DNA of 64,000 bases from Paracyclopina nana (taxonomy: Eukaryota; Arthropoda; Copepoda; Cyclopoida; Cyclopettidae), in assembly GCA_019096065.1 (NCBI GenBank), contig JAGUCH010000004.1, forward strand, positions 3,100,001 to 3,164,000. Direction: 5' to 3'. The notes under the pieces were generated by a model that was not told the DNA's origin, did no database searches, and worked only from the letters and a program-made list of their open reading frames with translations. Of the stretch, positions 23,502-37,054 are shown piece by piece. Position numbers and translations under genes: made by a program. Within the stretch, counting starts at the first letter, position 1; every line of letters begins with the position of its first letter.

Positions 23502-24992
23502 ATGGGCATTGAAATGGAGATAATTAAGCAGCCTTGGCTTAAAGAGGACGAAATTTTCGAAGGAAAGCCTCGCCATTTTCACGTTGACTTGATTAACCGT
23601 GAAAATTTGCAACATGGACTCCGTTGTGATCGGCAAAATTACTCGAAATCCACACTGTCCACTGAAGGATCAAGCGAAGCGAACGTCGGTGACAAACTTG
23701 ACTACTTTGACACGTCCAAGGATGGAGAAGTGAGCTTTTTACTTAAGTCGCCGGTAGTTGAGTTTAATTGGCTTAAATACACCAAGGATTTGCTCAGGTC
23801 GGGGGAAACGGAGATGCTGTTAGACATTTTGGGAGACTTGAACTCTCACACTCTTGTGTTGCTTGGAAATGATCAATTAAAGCAAGATGAAGCAGAGAAG
23901 CATTTGAAAGTCTACAGAGAGTATTTGAAGGAAAAAGAAATGCGAATTAAAGCAGACACTCTCAAAAAGTTGGAGAAAAGCCAACGCCAAGCAAAAAAGC
24001 AACTGGTTTATGAGAGGGTGCCTAAAAAAGGATCAACCAATCCAACCAAGATAGAAAATGGGAAAAAGGCCAAAAAGCAAACTTCAAGAGGAGTTGCTAG
24101 CAATTCAAGAGCAAAGATCGATAAAAGCTCCAATTCTTCCACTGACAGCTCTGAAAATTTGCCCTTATGCGATGGAAGGAAAAATAGTGATACAACTTTG
24201 GAAAATGAAGCAACTGCCATCAAGGAAAGTGATCCAAACGGTCACTGCCCTATTTGCCAAGAGATCGAAATTGACGTTACAGATCACTTGTTGAGAGCTC
24301 ATTTTAGGCTTAAAATTCTTAACGACTATCCAAGCACTCAGTTCAAGTGCTTCTTTAAAGAGTGCTCTTATGTCACTATTCCTGCCTCTGCTAGCTACAT
24401 TCGGCACATCGGTGTGGACCACAAAATTTTGGAAAAGCTGATTGCTAAGGAAAAGGCTGACAAAGTCTTGGCTCAAATCACGGAAAATGCAGCCATGTTT
24501 TCGTCACCTACTAGAAGGGCTAGATTAAGAACGTCTTCCACTCCTGCACGCATTGATAACGGTAAGGAAAGTGCATCTTCCGTTTCTACCCCATTGAAAA
24601 AAACCCAATCCGTTACTAAAAAGACTCCAAAAAGTGCACCCGGTTTGCCACGTTGTCCGGTTTGCAAAGCCAAGAATGTCACTACCAACCCAGAATTGCA
24701 CTTGTCAAATCACTATGTATCAAAAGTAAAAGCCGACTTCCCTCTTTTCCGTGAGGATGGTGGGTACATCTGTCCAATTGTTGATTGCCCGACAAAAGAA
24801 GAGAAGTCCAGTGGCTTGATTTACCATCTCAATATTGATCATGAGCAGATCAATATCTATTTGAGCGAAGACGGCCACGAACCACTGGCTAATCTCGTCA
24901 AAAAGAAGCGTGGTCGCAAACGTAAGTTGTCAGCTGCTAATGGTAACACAGAGAACGTCACTCCGACCAAAAAATGTAATTTGGAATCTTAA
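23502..24992 (+). CDS. Zinc-finger protein with paired atypical C2H2 units
   Basis: A single exon of about 496 codons. The in-frame sequence upstream lacks an ATG and holds E2F/TATA motifs, so the start was set at 23502. The middle is basic and helical (KEKEMRIKADTLKKLEKSQR). Two similar zinc modules follow, beginning CPICQEIEIDVTDHLLRAHF and CPVCKAKNVTTNPELHLSNH. Each is followed by a second finger with a long first loop (CFFKECSYV...HIGVDH; CPIVDCPTKE...HLNIDH). The C-terminus has the basic patch KKKRGRKRKL, a probable nuclear signal. It is probably a nuclear DNA- or chromatin-binding protein. I do not recognise an orthologue. Confidence 0.75.
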   Translation: MGIEMEIIKQPWLKEDEIFEGKPRHFHVDLINRENLQHGLRCDRQNYSKSTLSTEGSSEANVGDKLDYFDTSKDGEVSFLLKSPVVEFNWLKYTKDLLRSGETEMLLDILGDLNSHTLVLLGNDQLKQDEAEKHLKVYREYLKEKEMRIKADTLKKLEKSQRQAKKQLVYERVPKKGSTNPTKIENGKKAKKQTSRGVASNSRAKIDKSSNSSTDSSENLPLCDGRKNSDTTLENEATAIKESDPNGHCPICQEIEIDVTDHLLRAHFRLKILNDYPSTQFKCFFKECSYVTIPASASYIRHIGVDHKILEKLIAKEKADKVLAQITENAAMFSSPTRRARLRTSSTPARIDNGKESASSVSTPLKKTQSVTKKTPKSAPGLPRCPVCKAKNVTTNPELHLSNHYVSKVKADFPLFREDGGYICPIVDCPTKEEKSSGLIYHLNIDHEQINIYLSEDGHEPLANLVKKKRGRKRKLSAANGNTENVTPTKKCNLES

Positions 24993-25064
24993 GAGGCTAC
25001 TGTCGCGTACGTAAACATAATTATCATATTATAAATACACAGCTCATCTGATTCAAGTTGATCA

Positions 25065-26728
25065 TCATTGAGTTCTACGTTTTTTGCTCGCACTTGACTT
25101 CATCAAAATGTTGTACATTTCTTGCTTGTCCCTCGCGATGTCTTCATTAGTTTTCCGACCTCGTATTAGGTCCGGGTTTGTATCGGAATTGTAGCGCTTC
25201 AGTGAAAATCGCTTGTGCAAGGTTTTTGGCTCTTCCTTGCTAGCAGAGTTACTTCCACAGGAATCAAGGCACTCATCTAGCTGGGCCAAAAGCAGGCGGG
25301 ACTCTTCAATCTTCCTCTGCCTTTTGGTGAGGAAATCATTCTTGTCTGGGCTTTTGGGCGAGTGAAGCTTACGTTTGACTTCAAAACTCACTTTTTTTGT
25401 AGACTCGGATGGCTTAGGGGAAGGAGATCTCGATTTGGCTGACCCATAAGTGCCGGAAAATTTGACAGCTCTTAGCCGAGGCGACCTTGAGCCATCCTGA
25501 CTCAAATGCTGCTCTTCGGAGTCTTTTCTCTCAGTCAAGTCAAGTTGCTGTGCATAGGAGCCGGTGAATCTTGACGACCGTTTGTCGGCTAATAATTCTC
25601 CAAGAGAGCCTTTTGGGACTTTCCTCAGACGAGGATCAGACACCTTTTCACTACTTTCAACCATGTCTAAAATTTTCCTTCGCGCAGGAAATTTGATTCT
25701 TGGAAACTTGACGTTTTGCCCTCCACGATGATTTGTTTGATTAGCAATTTTCTGGATGACCATCGCAATATCTTCCCGCTTGAACTCGACATCGCTTGTG
25801 TTGAACCACCTTGACAAGTCAGGAAGCATGGCACCCAGGAACATTTCTGGGTCCTTAAAAATCAGTTCCACATAATGTAGGAGAAATACACCACAATCAC
25901 AAGAGTTGGGCTGGAGAGGGATGGGAGGATGCTTTTCGGCCATTTTTTCTTTGCCAAAGTTCATGGGAACTTTATTCTTTTCCATATGTTCAAACGTCAA
26001 GTAGGACCTTATCTTAGACACAGCTGTACTATGACTTCCTCCCAAAGAGTCAAGAACCATGATGAATGGGTTGTGTCCCCTGGTCTCGCCAAATTTGAGC
26101 TGGTAACTGCGCTTGGCCTCAAAATCTTTTTCCCGCGTCTGCGACAAAACATGTCCAGGATTGCACACAATCACTAAGTACCAATGGGACTCCTCGCATA
26201 TGGGGAAGATCAGCATGCGTTTCTCGAAAATGTTGATCTTCTTCGTCCACCCCTTGACTTTTTCATAGGCTTGTTCCGCTCTGGTTTTGCCACTTTTGTC
26301 ATTTTTGCTAGGCTTACTCCTGAGCCTGGAGTAGAAATGACTCGAGTAGATATGCACTATGTCTTTATACTTGTCCGGTAAATTTTGGAACAAGTAAGCC
26401 AAGTAAAAGTTGATGATGTTGTCATTTAGGAACTCTTCATCAGCCAAAGTCTTGTAGTCGTGCTCGGTGACAGCCTCTCTGTGAAATGTGCAAAGTCTGA
26501 AAAGCGAAAAATTCGACATGTTGCCATTCAAACGACTATTGTAACTTACTCTTTGCTAGAACTGTGGATTGTTGCGTGATGTTCGATCTTTTTGCCGTTT
26601 CCTTTGGATGTCGAAGTCGAGTCTTCAATAATAATGATGTCATCGTCGTCATTTGAATTTGATTCGAGCTTCTTTGAAGTCTCTGGCACAAGCCGCACTT
26701 GCCTCATCTCGTTGCGCGAGAAATTCAC
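25065..26728 (-). CDS. SENP7-like: SENP6/7-type SUMO protease (Ulp1 family, C48)
   Basis: Two exons (26728 to about 26553, and 26475 to 25065) give about 530 residues. The acidic N-terminus contains DDDDIIIIEDST, a plausible SUMO-interacting motif. The protease domain starts ADEEFLNDNIINFYLAYL. It shows the catalytic triad in order: His in SHWYLVIVCNP, Asp in MVLDSLGG and Cys in NSCDCGVFLLHYVE, with an upstream Gln. The catalytic region is split by a charged insert after NPGHV, typical of the SENP6/7 branch that edits poly-SUMO chains. The basic, Ser-rich C-terminal tail is probably nuclear. The gene converges on the zinc-finger gene with 72 bp between stops. Confidence 0.93.
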
Positions 26729-27980
26729 CTAATTTGACAAAGTTTGTTATTTATTGTGAAAACACTCATTATTCGACAAAGATACCTCTAATTCACGAAA
26801 TAGTCATAGAAAATGCCACTTTAGCTAAATTACTTCTACAATAAAAGTCTGAAGCCATAACTTTTCATCTGAGCGGAAAAATATTGAAGCAAAACCTCGA
26901 ATAGCCCTAATCCAGAGACTTATATAGAAAGAGAAGTGCTACTTCTTGCATTCTCACTGCACGCGAGCGCGCGCCAAGTGCTACTAGAGATTTTGAAATC
27001 ATTTGGGTCAGCTGTTCTAATAAAATAGTCAGCGGGCTGCACTGATCCAGAAAGGAAAACGCCAACTGGCACCTCTGTTTTATAACTTTTAATTCCTAAT
27101 AGTTGTGAAAATATTTATAAAAGACAAAAGATAGCCCTAGCAAAATTGAGCACCTTATAAAATAGGACTATTTTGGATAAATTGACTCATTTAGGAGTTA
27201 TTAGCAACCAAAAGTCTGCCCCAGCCCAAATTCAGCCAGCCCGCACCAAAATTCCATTGTAGTCTCTTTTGGAGCGTGCAGCAGATCTGCAAACGCACCC
27301 CCTTAAGCCTCGCCCAGTGGCACTTCTCTTGTTATATAAGTCTCTGCCCTAATCATCTGATTGCATGCTTACCGAAAAAAAGACCTGCTCGTCTGCCATT
27401 TTTGGGCAAATTATGGAATTTGCTTGAAAGTGCTCAACTGCTCGGGAATTGGGTGCAAACTGAGCATTAAATCAAAGTTTCAAAACTTGAGAAGCGCTGT
27501 TTCCAAATGGCTCTTGCACGCACTGCGCTTTCCGATCGCTATAACTGTGCTCAAATTTTGAACCCTTGACACAACTGTGATAAAGCTTAGATTACTTAAT
27601 TGTTCAAGATTGAGTCGAAGTTGCGCTTCTTTAAGCAGCAGAGCACAGAACTTGCGCGTCGGTTTTAAAATAGATAGCGTAATGCATCAGAAAATGATCT
27701 GTTCCTTTCATATCGCACCCTTTTAGATCCAGCAATTTATCTTTCACCGCATAGTTTCTTTTGGATAAACACAAGTTGGAACAGATGACTCCTCAAAAAA
27801 TAATCCAGGATTTGTTCGTGCATTATGTCACCTTTGGTCAACAAGGAAGTAACGTACAGTGCACTCGATGCAAATCCTTTGTTGAAAGTACTATGCGCGT
27901 AAGAGCCAAAGTTTGGCTCAAGGATAAAGATGGTTAGTCTCAGCCCAAGCGTGGACAAGCAAATATCGTTTCATTTCAAA
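26729..27980. other. Intergenic region between divergent genes
   Basis: Upstream of the SENP gene and of Miro. Short open frames here have no motifs. A GC-rich spot (CGCGAGCGCGCGCC near 26965) could be promoter sequence. Nothing further is recognisable. Confidence 0.4.
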
Positions 27981-28035
27981 ATGCTTCGATTTGGCATCCT
28001 ATGCTTCCTTTTATGTTGCACAGTTTCTGGACAAG
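27981..28035 (+). other. Isolated signal-peptide exon with splice donor
   Basis: An ATG opens MLRFGILCFLLCCTVSGQ, a typical signal peptide, and is followed at once by a canonical donor (G|GTAAGC) in phase 1. No downstream exon was found before Miro begins at 28420 in another frame. The first recognised FKBP exon, at 34726, starts in the compatible phase and lacks its own ATG, so this may be its first exon. That would need an intron of about 6.7 kb. Confidence 0.4.
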
Positions 28036-28419
28036 GTAAGCAGCTCTACAATAAGTAGATCTTAAACTCTGAACGTTTATGCGTATAAGCGATTTCAAAT
28101 TGTACGTACGTTGCCGCTCAAAAAATCTGAGACTGTTTTGCAAGTATTTGCAAATATCTCGTGAATCGGACACCTACCTAGTAATAATTATGCTTCAGAA
28201 ATTCAGCTTGTAAAAAAATCTCGAAAGTGAAGTGTCATGCACAGTGCCGACAGTTGAGGCATTTACACGCATTTTTTGGCTCTTTCTTGCGACTGGGCCA
28301 AGTTTATTCTATTGCTATTTACAAACATTGACTTGAGAAAGCTGAGCAGCCTCAGACGAGGCCATCAGCAGCAGCAGTTGCCTTGGAAGACCAATGACTT
28401 GAGTCCGATACTTGAAAAT

Positions 28420-30989
<2,570 letters not shown>

Positions 30990-31178
30990 ACATCGTCTTT
31001 ATACCATTCCATATTCCATTCAGTCACGGAAAAATCTATATAACCAACCTATATGGGTCAGCATTGTTATTGTTTCGACCTGACAAATAAATTCCATCAC
31101 ACCTATCGTTGCTTAGGCTTTATTTATTAAGTGTATCTATCACAAGCTTGCAAGTATACATAGTATGTTTTATTTTCT

Positions 31179-32934
31179 TTAAGATTTGCGCGGCGTAAAC
31201 GTCGAAGTAAGAGCAGCAGCCAGCGAAGGCAACTGGGACGGAGTTGTTGGGGTTCCTAGATTAGACAAGACATCTTCCTCATCACAATTGTTGGCCGACT
31301 TGGACCGGTTTATCACATCAGTCACTATCATCTCAGCCATTTGCCAAGCCATCTCTTCCTTGAACCGTTCGACATCGTCGTTTGTCATTATCTTGCGAAC
31401 AGCCTTGGTAATTTTAGCTTTCACATTGGGTGATGCACCAGAGATTACAAATCGTTTCTGACCGGGCTGTACATCCGGAGGCAAATCTAGGCAGCTAATA
31501 TATCTTCCTAAATGGTCCACATGACCTATGTTTGTGAGCATGCTTTGTTGTCTTCGCCATAGATAGTCTGGATCCGCAGACCTATCAAGGAAATCGGGAC
31601 TTTTGGCTCTATGGCTCATCCTCCCCGATGAGGAGGCCAGTAGAGTGTTCCTTGCTGATATGGACTGAGGCTGGCAAGACGATGATTGAGTTTCAGACGA
31701 GCACGTAGTGTTCAGGCTCGACCCGGAAGCGGATCTTTGCCTTGAGGTTGACACATTATTGGCTGTGGTGGGTTCACTGGATGACTTTTCTATCGTGGAC
31801 ATCAACTCTGACAAATACTTTGAGGAGAGTGGACACGACAAGAATTTGGGCATGTACTTTGACTGCAAGGCAGCCTCCACCATAAACACGGCTTGATCAA
31901 AGCAATGCGAGTCCACCACTCCATCTTCGCTGCAGATTGCTTCTTCAATCCGTGATCGTATTGACGAATTGAATCCTAAGGGAGTTGTGGCTTGTAAAGA
32001 GACATATTTTTCATAGATGAGCATTGCATCCGCTCTTTTCTGCTCATTGTCATCGCTCTTTTGGAAATTGTTTGCTGCCATCCAAAACTCGAGGAGAATC
32101 AATTCTGATTTGCCCTCATACTCCATGAACTCCATGAAATGAAACAAAAGCATGTCGTTGTGCAAGAGGCCTCGGATGGTGACTCCTGAGCCAGAGGTGA
32201 ATACTTCTAGTTGATGCTTGGCGTAAAATGCACTGCGGGTAAATTCGTTGAAATGCTGCTCATCAAGTAACGAGTGGACGTAATCGCGGGCTGCATCAAA
32301 GCAGGTCTCGTCAATTTGACCATCTTCGGTGCATATTCCTCTAACAATGTCTTGTTTTTGCATCAAGCTCAACTCCACTGGATATGGACAGTCTGGAGCC
32401 ACATACCTGAAACAAATAGATATCTATCATCAAATATCAAAGAAAGTTATTGCAACATGCTACTGACCTCTGATAGATCTGTACAGCATCTTCTGTCAAT
32501 GCGCCAACATTGAGAGACTTGGTAGAATTAACACCAGAGTCAACACTGTCTGAGCTCGACAACGAAGCCTTGAAAAGAGAAACCATTGAATTAAGCATCC
32601 AAGCAAATTGAAAGGAGATGTCGGAAGTTACATGATTTTTGATGGTCGATTGGAAGCTTGTCACGTCCAGCCAAAATTTGATCAGTTTCTCCTCATTTTT
32701 GGACTCGAGGAACTGGACGAAGTAAGCTAAGGCTGAATTTTTCACCAAAATGTCATCAAGGCTTGTCACCAAGGTGTGTTGATCAAGACCGTCGCCAGTT
32801 TCTGAGATTGGCAAGTCGAAGCCTTCGAGTGGTAATGTTGGCTCTGATAAGGCTGTTGACTTAGAAGGAGATTTCTTGTCGGGTGAAGTCTTTGCCTCGC
32901 TCTTGCGACGCTTGAGAATATCAGGCAAAGGCAT
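31179..32934 (-). CDS. AKAP10: A-kinase anchor protein 10 (D-AKAP2)
   Basis: Two exons (32934 to about 32469, and 32407 to 31179) give about 564 residues (human 662). The start MPLPDILKRRKSEAKTSP matches the short basic N-terminus of AKAP10. Two RGS-like domains follow: FVQFLESKNEEKLIKFWLDV, and a pair of helices around FMEYEGKSELILLEFWMAA and ATTPLGFNSSIRSRIE. Near the C-terminus EEMAWQMAEMIVTDVINR matches the amphipathic helix that binds PKA regulatory subunits. The usual C-terminal PDZ ligand is replaced by a TPRKS ending. A pyrimidine tract ending TTTTTGCAG lies about 30 bp before the ATG and may be a trans- or cis-splice acceptor. Confidence 0.92.
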
Positions 32935-33249
32935 TTTTGAGCCACGTGCATCACACGCTGCAAAAATGGTCCATTCTTGAAGCTTCAAAAGGATAAAAAT
33001 TAAAAACTGAAAAGTTTACGTCAAATCACAGTGCGTTAAAGAAATGAACTTCTCATGTGCGCGTTATGAGCCAAAGGTAAATAGAAGCTAGATTCCTTTT
33101 TCAAGTCAACGCGCTGCCTCGAACAAACAGGTGTTTCAAGGTAGGGCTGATTTAACGGAAGCAATTGTGGCTACTCCTTGAAAAAAAAGCGAGATTTTGA
33201 CCTTTTCTTCATCCACCAACGATTTACATGGTCCGTTTTGCAACGACAA

Positions 33250-33760
33250 GTCGCGATACGTCTGCTAGTGTAATAGTGATGGAACGAGTCGAAAAAATTG
33301 GGTTCGAGCGAGTTCCGAGTTGCTGAAAAATTTTCCGAGCGAGTTCGAGTTGCCTTTGATGGAAAACGAGCTCGGTCGAGTTGGCAATTTTCAAAATCTG
33401 AGTTAATTCGAGTTTCAAGCATTGCTACATAACCTGCATTGTTAAATGCATTTTTATTATATTTTAGCTAGAAATTGATGCATTAGAAAACTGTCCTACA
33501 AAAAGATAACAGTCAAGAACCATTCACAAGTTGCAATAGTTGGTTCGCAAAAATATTAGCATATTGACCATTAGCAGTTTGCCCAAATTTTCCTTTTCTA
33601 ATTTTTTTCTAACTTTCGAGTTCGCAAAAATTGCTTCCGAGTTTTCCGAGTTCTCCCGAAATATTTTTCGAGCGAGTTCGAGTTAAATGCTCATGTAGTC
33701 CGAGTTGAGTTACCGAGTTACCGAGTCGAGTTCAAACTCACTCTAGCCAGGTCGTGATTA
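33250..33760. repeat. Degenerate CGAGTT-rich repeat region
   Basis: CGAGTTCGAGTT, GAGCGAGTTCGAGTT and related strings recur in two clusters (about 33290-33420 and 33610-33740). No frame with recognisable domains spans it. It lies just downstream of the truncated SIAH-like gene. Confidence 0.6.
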
Positions 33761-33861
33761 ATCGAGTTTGATGTCCAAAAGAGTAAGATTTTTAATGCTT
33801 TTCTAGATATAGCCATTGTCTGATTTGCTTCATATTAAATAAAAAAATGCTTTATTTTCAG

Positions 33862-34317
33862 TTACCTATACATAGGTGTAACACTAAAAGCAGAGAGGCA
33901 AACAAATTCAAGCTTATATCGACATTCCTTTTCATGAAGTGCTAGCTTGACTTTTGGCAGTTTCACAGTGCATCCGTTTGTCTGAAACTTGCAGGGTTGT
34001 GGAAGCCTAGAAATAGAGAAATTCAAAATATTGTATGTATGAGTGAGATAGCTCATCAATTGGTATCACCTTTCCAAGACTTTTTCGGACGCCAGAGAGC
34101 GAATAGCTTCTTTTAGTGGAACTCTGCAGATTGGACAATCCTTCAGCTTTGGATGGCAATCCTTGCACAATATATGGCCTTGTTTGCATTGAAAAATAGG
34201 CGCACATTTTGGAATATTTAGACATACTGGGCACTCCAACATTTCCCTAAAATCCTCGTTTTCCTTGACTACTTTTTTGGCACTGACGGCAGTAAATGGG
34301 CTGACATAAACAGCCAT
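33862..34317 (-). CDS. SIAH-like RING protein, truncated
   Basis: Two exons (34317 to about 34070, and about 34006 to 33862) encode a RING finger (CPVCLNIPKCAPIFQCKQGH, LCKDC, CPICRVPL) and the first half of the SIAH-type zinc finger (CKFQTNGCTVKLP, HEKECRY). The ATG at 34317 was preferred to an upstream TTG frame. SIAH proteins are E3 ubiquitin ligases whose C-terminal TRAF-like domain binds substrates. Here the frame stops soon after VCLSAF, and the substrate-binding domain is absent. A GTAACT string overlaps the stop and could be a donor, but no further exon was found before the CGAGTT repeats. It is either a short RING-only paralogue or a pseudogene. Confidence 0.65.
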
Positions 34318-34725
34318 ACTTCTATCGAGTAACGGCAGCAATTCTTAAAAAGAAATAATTGTAAGTCTTAAATGGCTTTCCAAATCTTTTTTTAAAAAAC
34401 TTCTTTATAATTACTTGTGGTTTACCGTTCAGTAGTGCACCGTATGACTTTTGCGCAACTGCATGCTAGACCTCAGTAGTTAGCATTAGGTAATCAGTAA
34501 AAACTGATTTGCACAAATCAGAGAATGAAATAGGGCGCGCCACGCTCCAATCATCTGTTTCAGAGCGCTGAATTTTTTATGAGATGTCTTAGATACCTGA
34601 AATCATTGAAATCTTTCTTGTCTTTTTAGAATTCTTACTCTCGCAGATATCGACGAAAGATTGTACAAATTCATCTTGATTTTTTTTGCAATTTTTGTTA
34701 AAAAAACTTTTTTTCCATATTTCAG

Positions 34726-35497
34726 AGCTGGTCAAAAAAGTGATTTCTGGAGAGGATTGCTTGAAGGTACAAAAAGCAGCAGTGGGAGATGAGGTGACTG
34801 TTCATTATGAAGGTCGTTTGAAGTCCAATGACTTCAAATTCGACTCTAGCCTAGATAGGGGAGAACCGATCAAGTTCGAGTTAGGCAAGAGCCTCGTTAT
34901 TCCTGGTTGGGAGCAAGGCTTGCTTGACACTTGTCCTGGACAAAGTATCATCCTTGAAGTCCCCAGCAATCTAGGATATGGTGAAAATGGAGCTGGAGAA
35001 GTAATTCCGCCCAATGCCGACCTGATCTTTAACATGACTTTGGTGTCGATCAAGTCGAAGGGAGTTAAAATTGATGTGATCGCCCCTAAAAACTGCAACT
35101 CGGACCAGACCACAAGAAGCAACGACGTCATAGTGTTCAACTACCTGGGATATTTGGAAGATGGTAAGCTTTTTCGAAAGACCACAACAAACCTTTTATT
35201 ACAAGTTAAACTGTTGAAGGTAAAAAATTCGATTCAACTTTGGATGAAGGACGCGAGCCACTTGAAGTGACAATCGGTAAAATTGGCTTTACTGGCTGGG
35301 ACGAAGCTCTCAAGGGAGCCTGCGAGGGAGAAACCAGGATGGCTTTCATTCCCTACGAATTGGCATATGGAGAAAATGGGGCCGATGGCTACGTGCCACC
35401 AAAATCGAATCTGGTGCTGCAAATCGAAATCGTGAAAGTGCGTAGTCGCGTCTTAAACTTTTTGGATCGTATCAGTACTGGAGGATTTAAGGGCTGA
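34726..35497 (+). CDS. Tandem FKBP-type prolyl isomerase of the secretory pathway (first exon missing)
   Basis: Two exons are clear, joined across an intron at about 35165-35219. Domain 1 runs from VHYEGRLKSNDFKFDSSLDR through IPGWEQGLL to LGYGENGAGEVIPPNADLIF. Domain 2 runs from VIVFNYLGYLEDG and KKFDSTLDEG to LAYGENGADGYVPP. The style resembles ER-resident FKBP9/10/14, including a Cys after GED, though no KDEL-like signal ends the protein. The first exon starts at a strong acceptor (CCATATTTCAG) in phase 1 and has no ATG, so an upstream exon must supply the start. The best candidate seen is the signal-peptide exon at 27981. The stop is only 7 bp from the dUTPase stop on the other strand. 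Confidence 0.85.
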
Positions 35498-35504
35498 AAT
35501 AAAA

Positions 35505-36089
35505 TCAGTTGGACCCTGTTGATCCGAATCCACCTTCTCCTCGTTCGGTGCTGTTCAGAGACGTCACCTCCTCCAGCTCAGGATATTCGATTTTTTCGCA
35601 GACCAGTTGTGCGATGCGGTCTCCTTTCTTGATGACAAACTCAACTTGTCCATGGTTGAATAGGACAACTCCAACATTGCCCGTGTAGTCTTGATCCACC
35701 ACACCAGCTCCTACGTCAATGTGATGTTTGGCGGCTAAACCAGATCGAGGAGCAATTCTTCCGTAAGTCCCGTCGGGAACGCGAACAGACAAGTCTGTCT
35801 TGGCTATCACTTTTCCTTGAGCTGGAATGACGTAGTCGTAAGCGCTCATGAGATCATAACCAGCCGCCAATTTTGATCCTGAAAATGGAATAGTTTTAAA
35901 AAAGTGTCAGGTTTACATGGCAGCTGTCAAAGTACCTCGAATAGGCAAAAATGCATGCTCAGAAAGCTTGCAGACTTGCAACGCACACTTTGGTGGCTCC
36001 TGAATGGAAGGCATCTTTGGAAATGATGAAAATCTTGAAAGGTGAGCTTTGGGTTTCAGTAAATTCAGCGCCAAAATTCTCAATAGCAT
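35505..36089 (-). CDS. DUT: dUTP diphosphatase
   Basis: Two exons with a short intron (about 35883-35935) encode all five trimeric dUTPase motifs: [50 protein letters not shown] and the C-terminal [11 protein letters not shown]. The enzyme hydrolyses dUTP to dUMP, keeping uracil out of DNA and feeding thymidylate synthesis. Two starts are plausible. The ATG at 36089 adds [20 protein letters not shown], a basic and hydrophobic leader typical of mitochondrial import. The ATG at 36014 gives a nuclear/cytosolic form, as in the human gene. A splice-acceptor-like string (TTTACATTTACAG) lies upstream. Confidence 0.95.
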
Positions 36090-36205
36090 TTTGAGCGATT
36101 TGATTGGCTGAGCGGAACTAAATAGACGAATCACAGCCGAGCTCTGTAAATGTAAACAAAAAACCCTAAGTTACTACACGTGAAATTTTTCGCTTTTTGA
36201 TAATC
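36090..36205. promoter_or_regulatory. 116-bp bidirectional promoter (DUT / C1orf131)
   Basis: The two divergent start codons are separated by 116 bp. The interval contains an E-box CACGTG near 36178 and an E2F-like TTTTTCGC near 36187, compatible with growth- or S-phase-linked expression of both genes. Confidence 0.5.
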
Positions 36206-37042
36206 ATGTATTCGGACAGCGACGACGAGATCAGTGACTTTTCTGGGGATGAGAGCGAAATTATTGATGACTCAAGTGATAATGAAGCATGCAAAACTGA
36301 CTTCCAGACAAAAAATGTGAGTGGTCAAAAAGGCCAAAGACACTTTGATGAGCTTCGTTCCACGCTCGCTCTTGATCAATTTAAAGACAAGGCTGAACTG
36401 AAGCGGGACAAGCGACGGCGACAAAAGGAAAAAAGAAAGCTCAAGAAGTTGGCTGAACAGGGCACAAAAGACGGTTTGGTCAAGGTAGAAACTTTGGCCA
36501 CAAAGTTGAGCGCTTCGGCAGCGAAAGTTGTGCCAGAAGTTGTAGTCTACTCTGATCCCAGAAAAAGGCCAAAAGCTAACAGTGACAGTCCTGTCAACAG
36601 CAAAAAAGAATCGAAGCCTCAATTAGATGCCGACACATTGACCATGAAGCAAGCTCGTTTTGATGTATTTAAGTTTGGAATTCGAGGTCTGGACAAAGAA
36701 GGCCAACATGAGGCACGTGTTGCATTAGCGCTAAGATTGGGCGCAAAGCCTGAGAAGAGAAAATGCCTTCCTTATGACAAGTACAAAGAAGAGGCGAGAG
36801 TTCGCAAAGAGGAAGTTGCAAAGCAAAAAGAACTCGCTCGAGTTACAGGCATGCAAAGGGTTTCAGCTCGTCCTCTGTCGGCCAAAAAGAAAAGCAAAAT
36901 TGAGGCCAAATCATCATCCGATAGTGGGAAGAAGAGGAAAAAGAAACCGAGGCAAAACGAAGGGATACCCCTTAAAGTTGGCAAGTTTGATGGCGGAACC
37001 CTGCGATTGTCTAAAAAAGATTTGTCGTCTTTGAAAAAATGA
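36206..37042 (+). CDS. C1orf131: C1orf131-like nucleolar protein (DUF4602)
   Basis: A single exon of 278 codons. An acidic start (MYSDSDDEISDFSGDES) leads to a highly basic centre (KRDKRRRQKEKRKLKKL). The conserved C-terminal DUF4602 block follows: ARFDVFKFGIRGLDKE, ALRLGAKPEKR, LPYDKYKEE and IPLKVGKFDGGTLRLSKKD. Human C1orf131 is a component of the small-subunit processome, so a role in early 40S ribosome assembly in the nucleolus is expected. The gene shares its promoter with dUTPase and converges with the HMG-box gene 12 bp beyond its stop. Confidence 0.85.
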   Translation: MYSDSDDEISDFSGDESEIIDDSSDNEACKTDFQTKNVSGQKGQRHFDELRSTLALDQFKDKAELKRDKRRRQKEKRKLKKLAEQGTKDGLVKVETLATKLSASAAKVVPEVVVYSDPRKRPKANSDSPVNSKKESKPQLDADTLTMKQARFDVFKFGIRGLDKEGQHEARVALALRLGAKPEKRKCLPYDKYKEEARVRKEEVAKQKELARVTGMQRVSARPLSAKKKSKIEAKSSSDSGKKRKKKPRQNEGIPLKVGKFDGGTLRLSKKDLSSLKK

Positions 37043-37054
37043 ATTTCTAGACCT

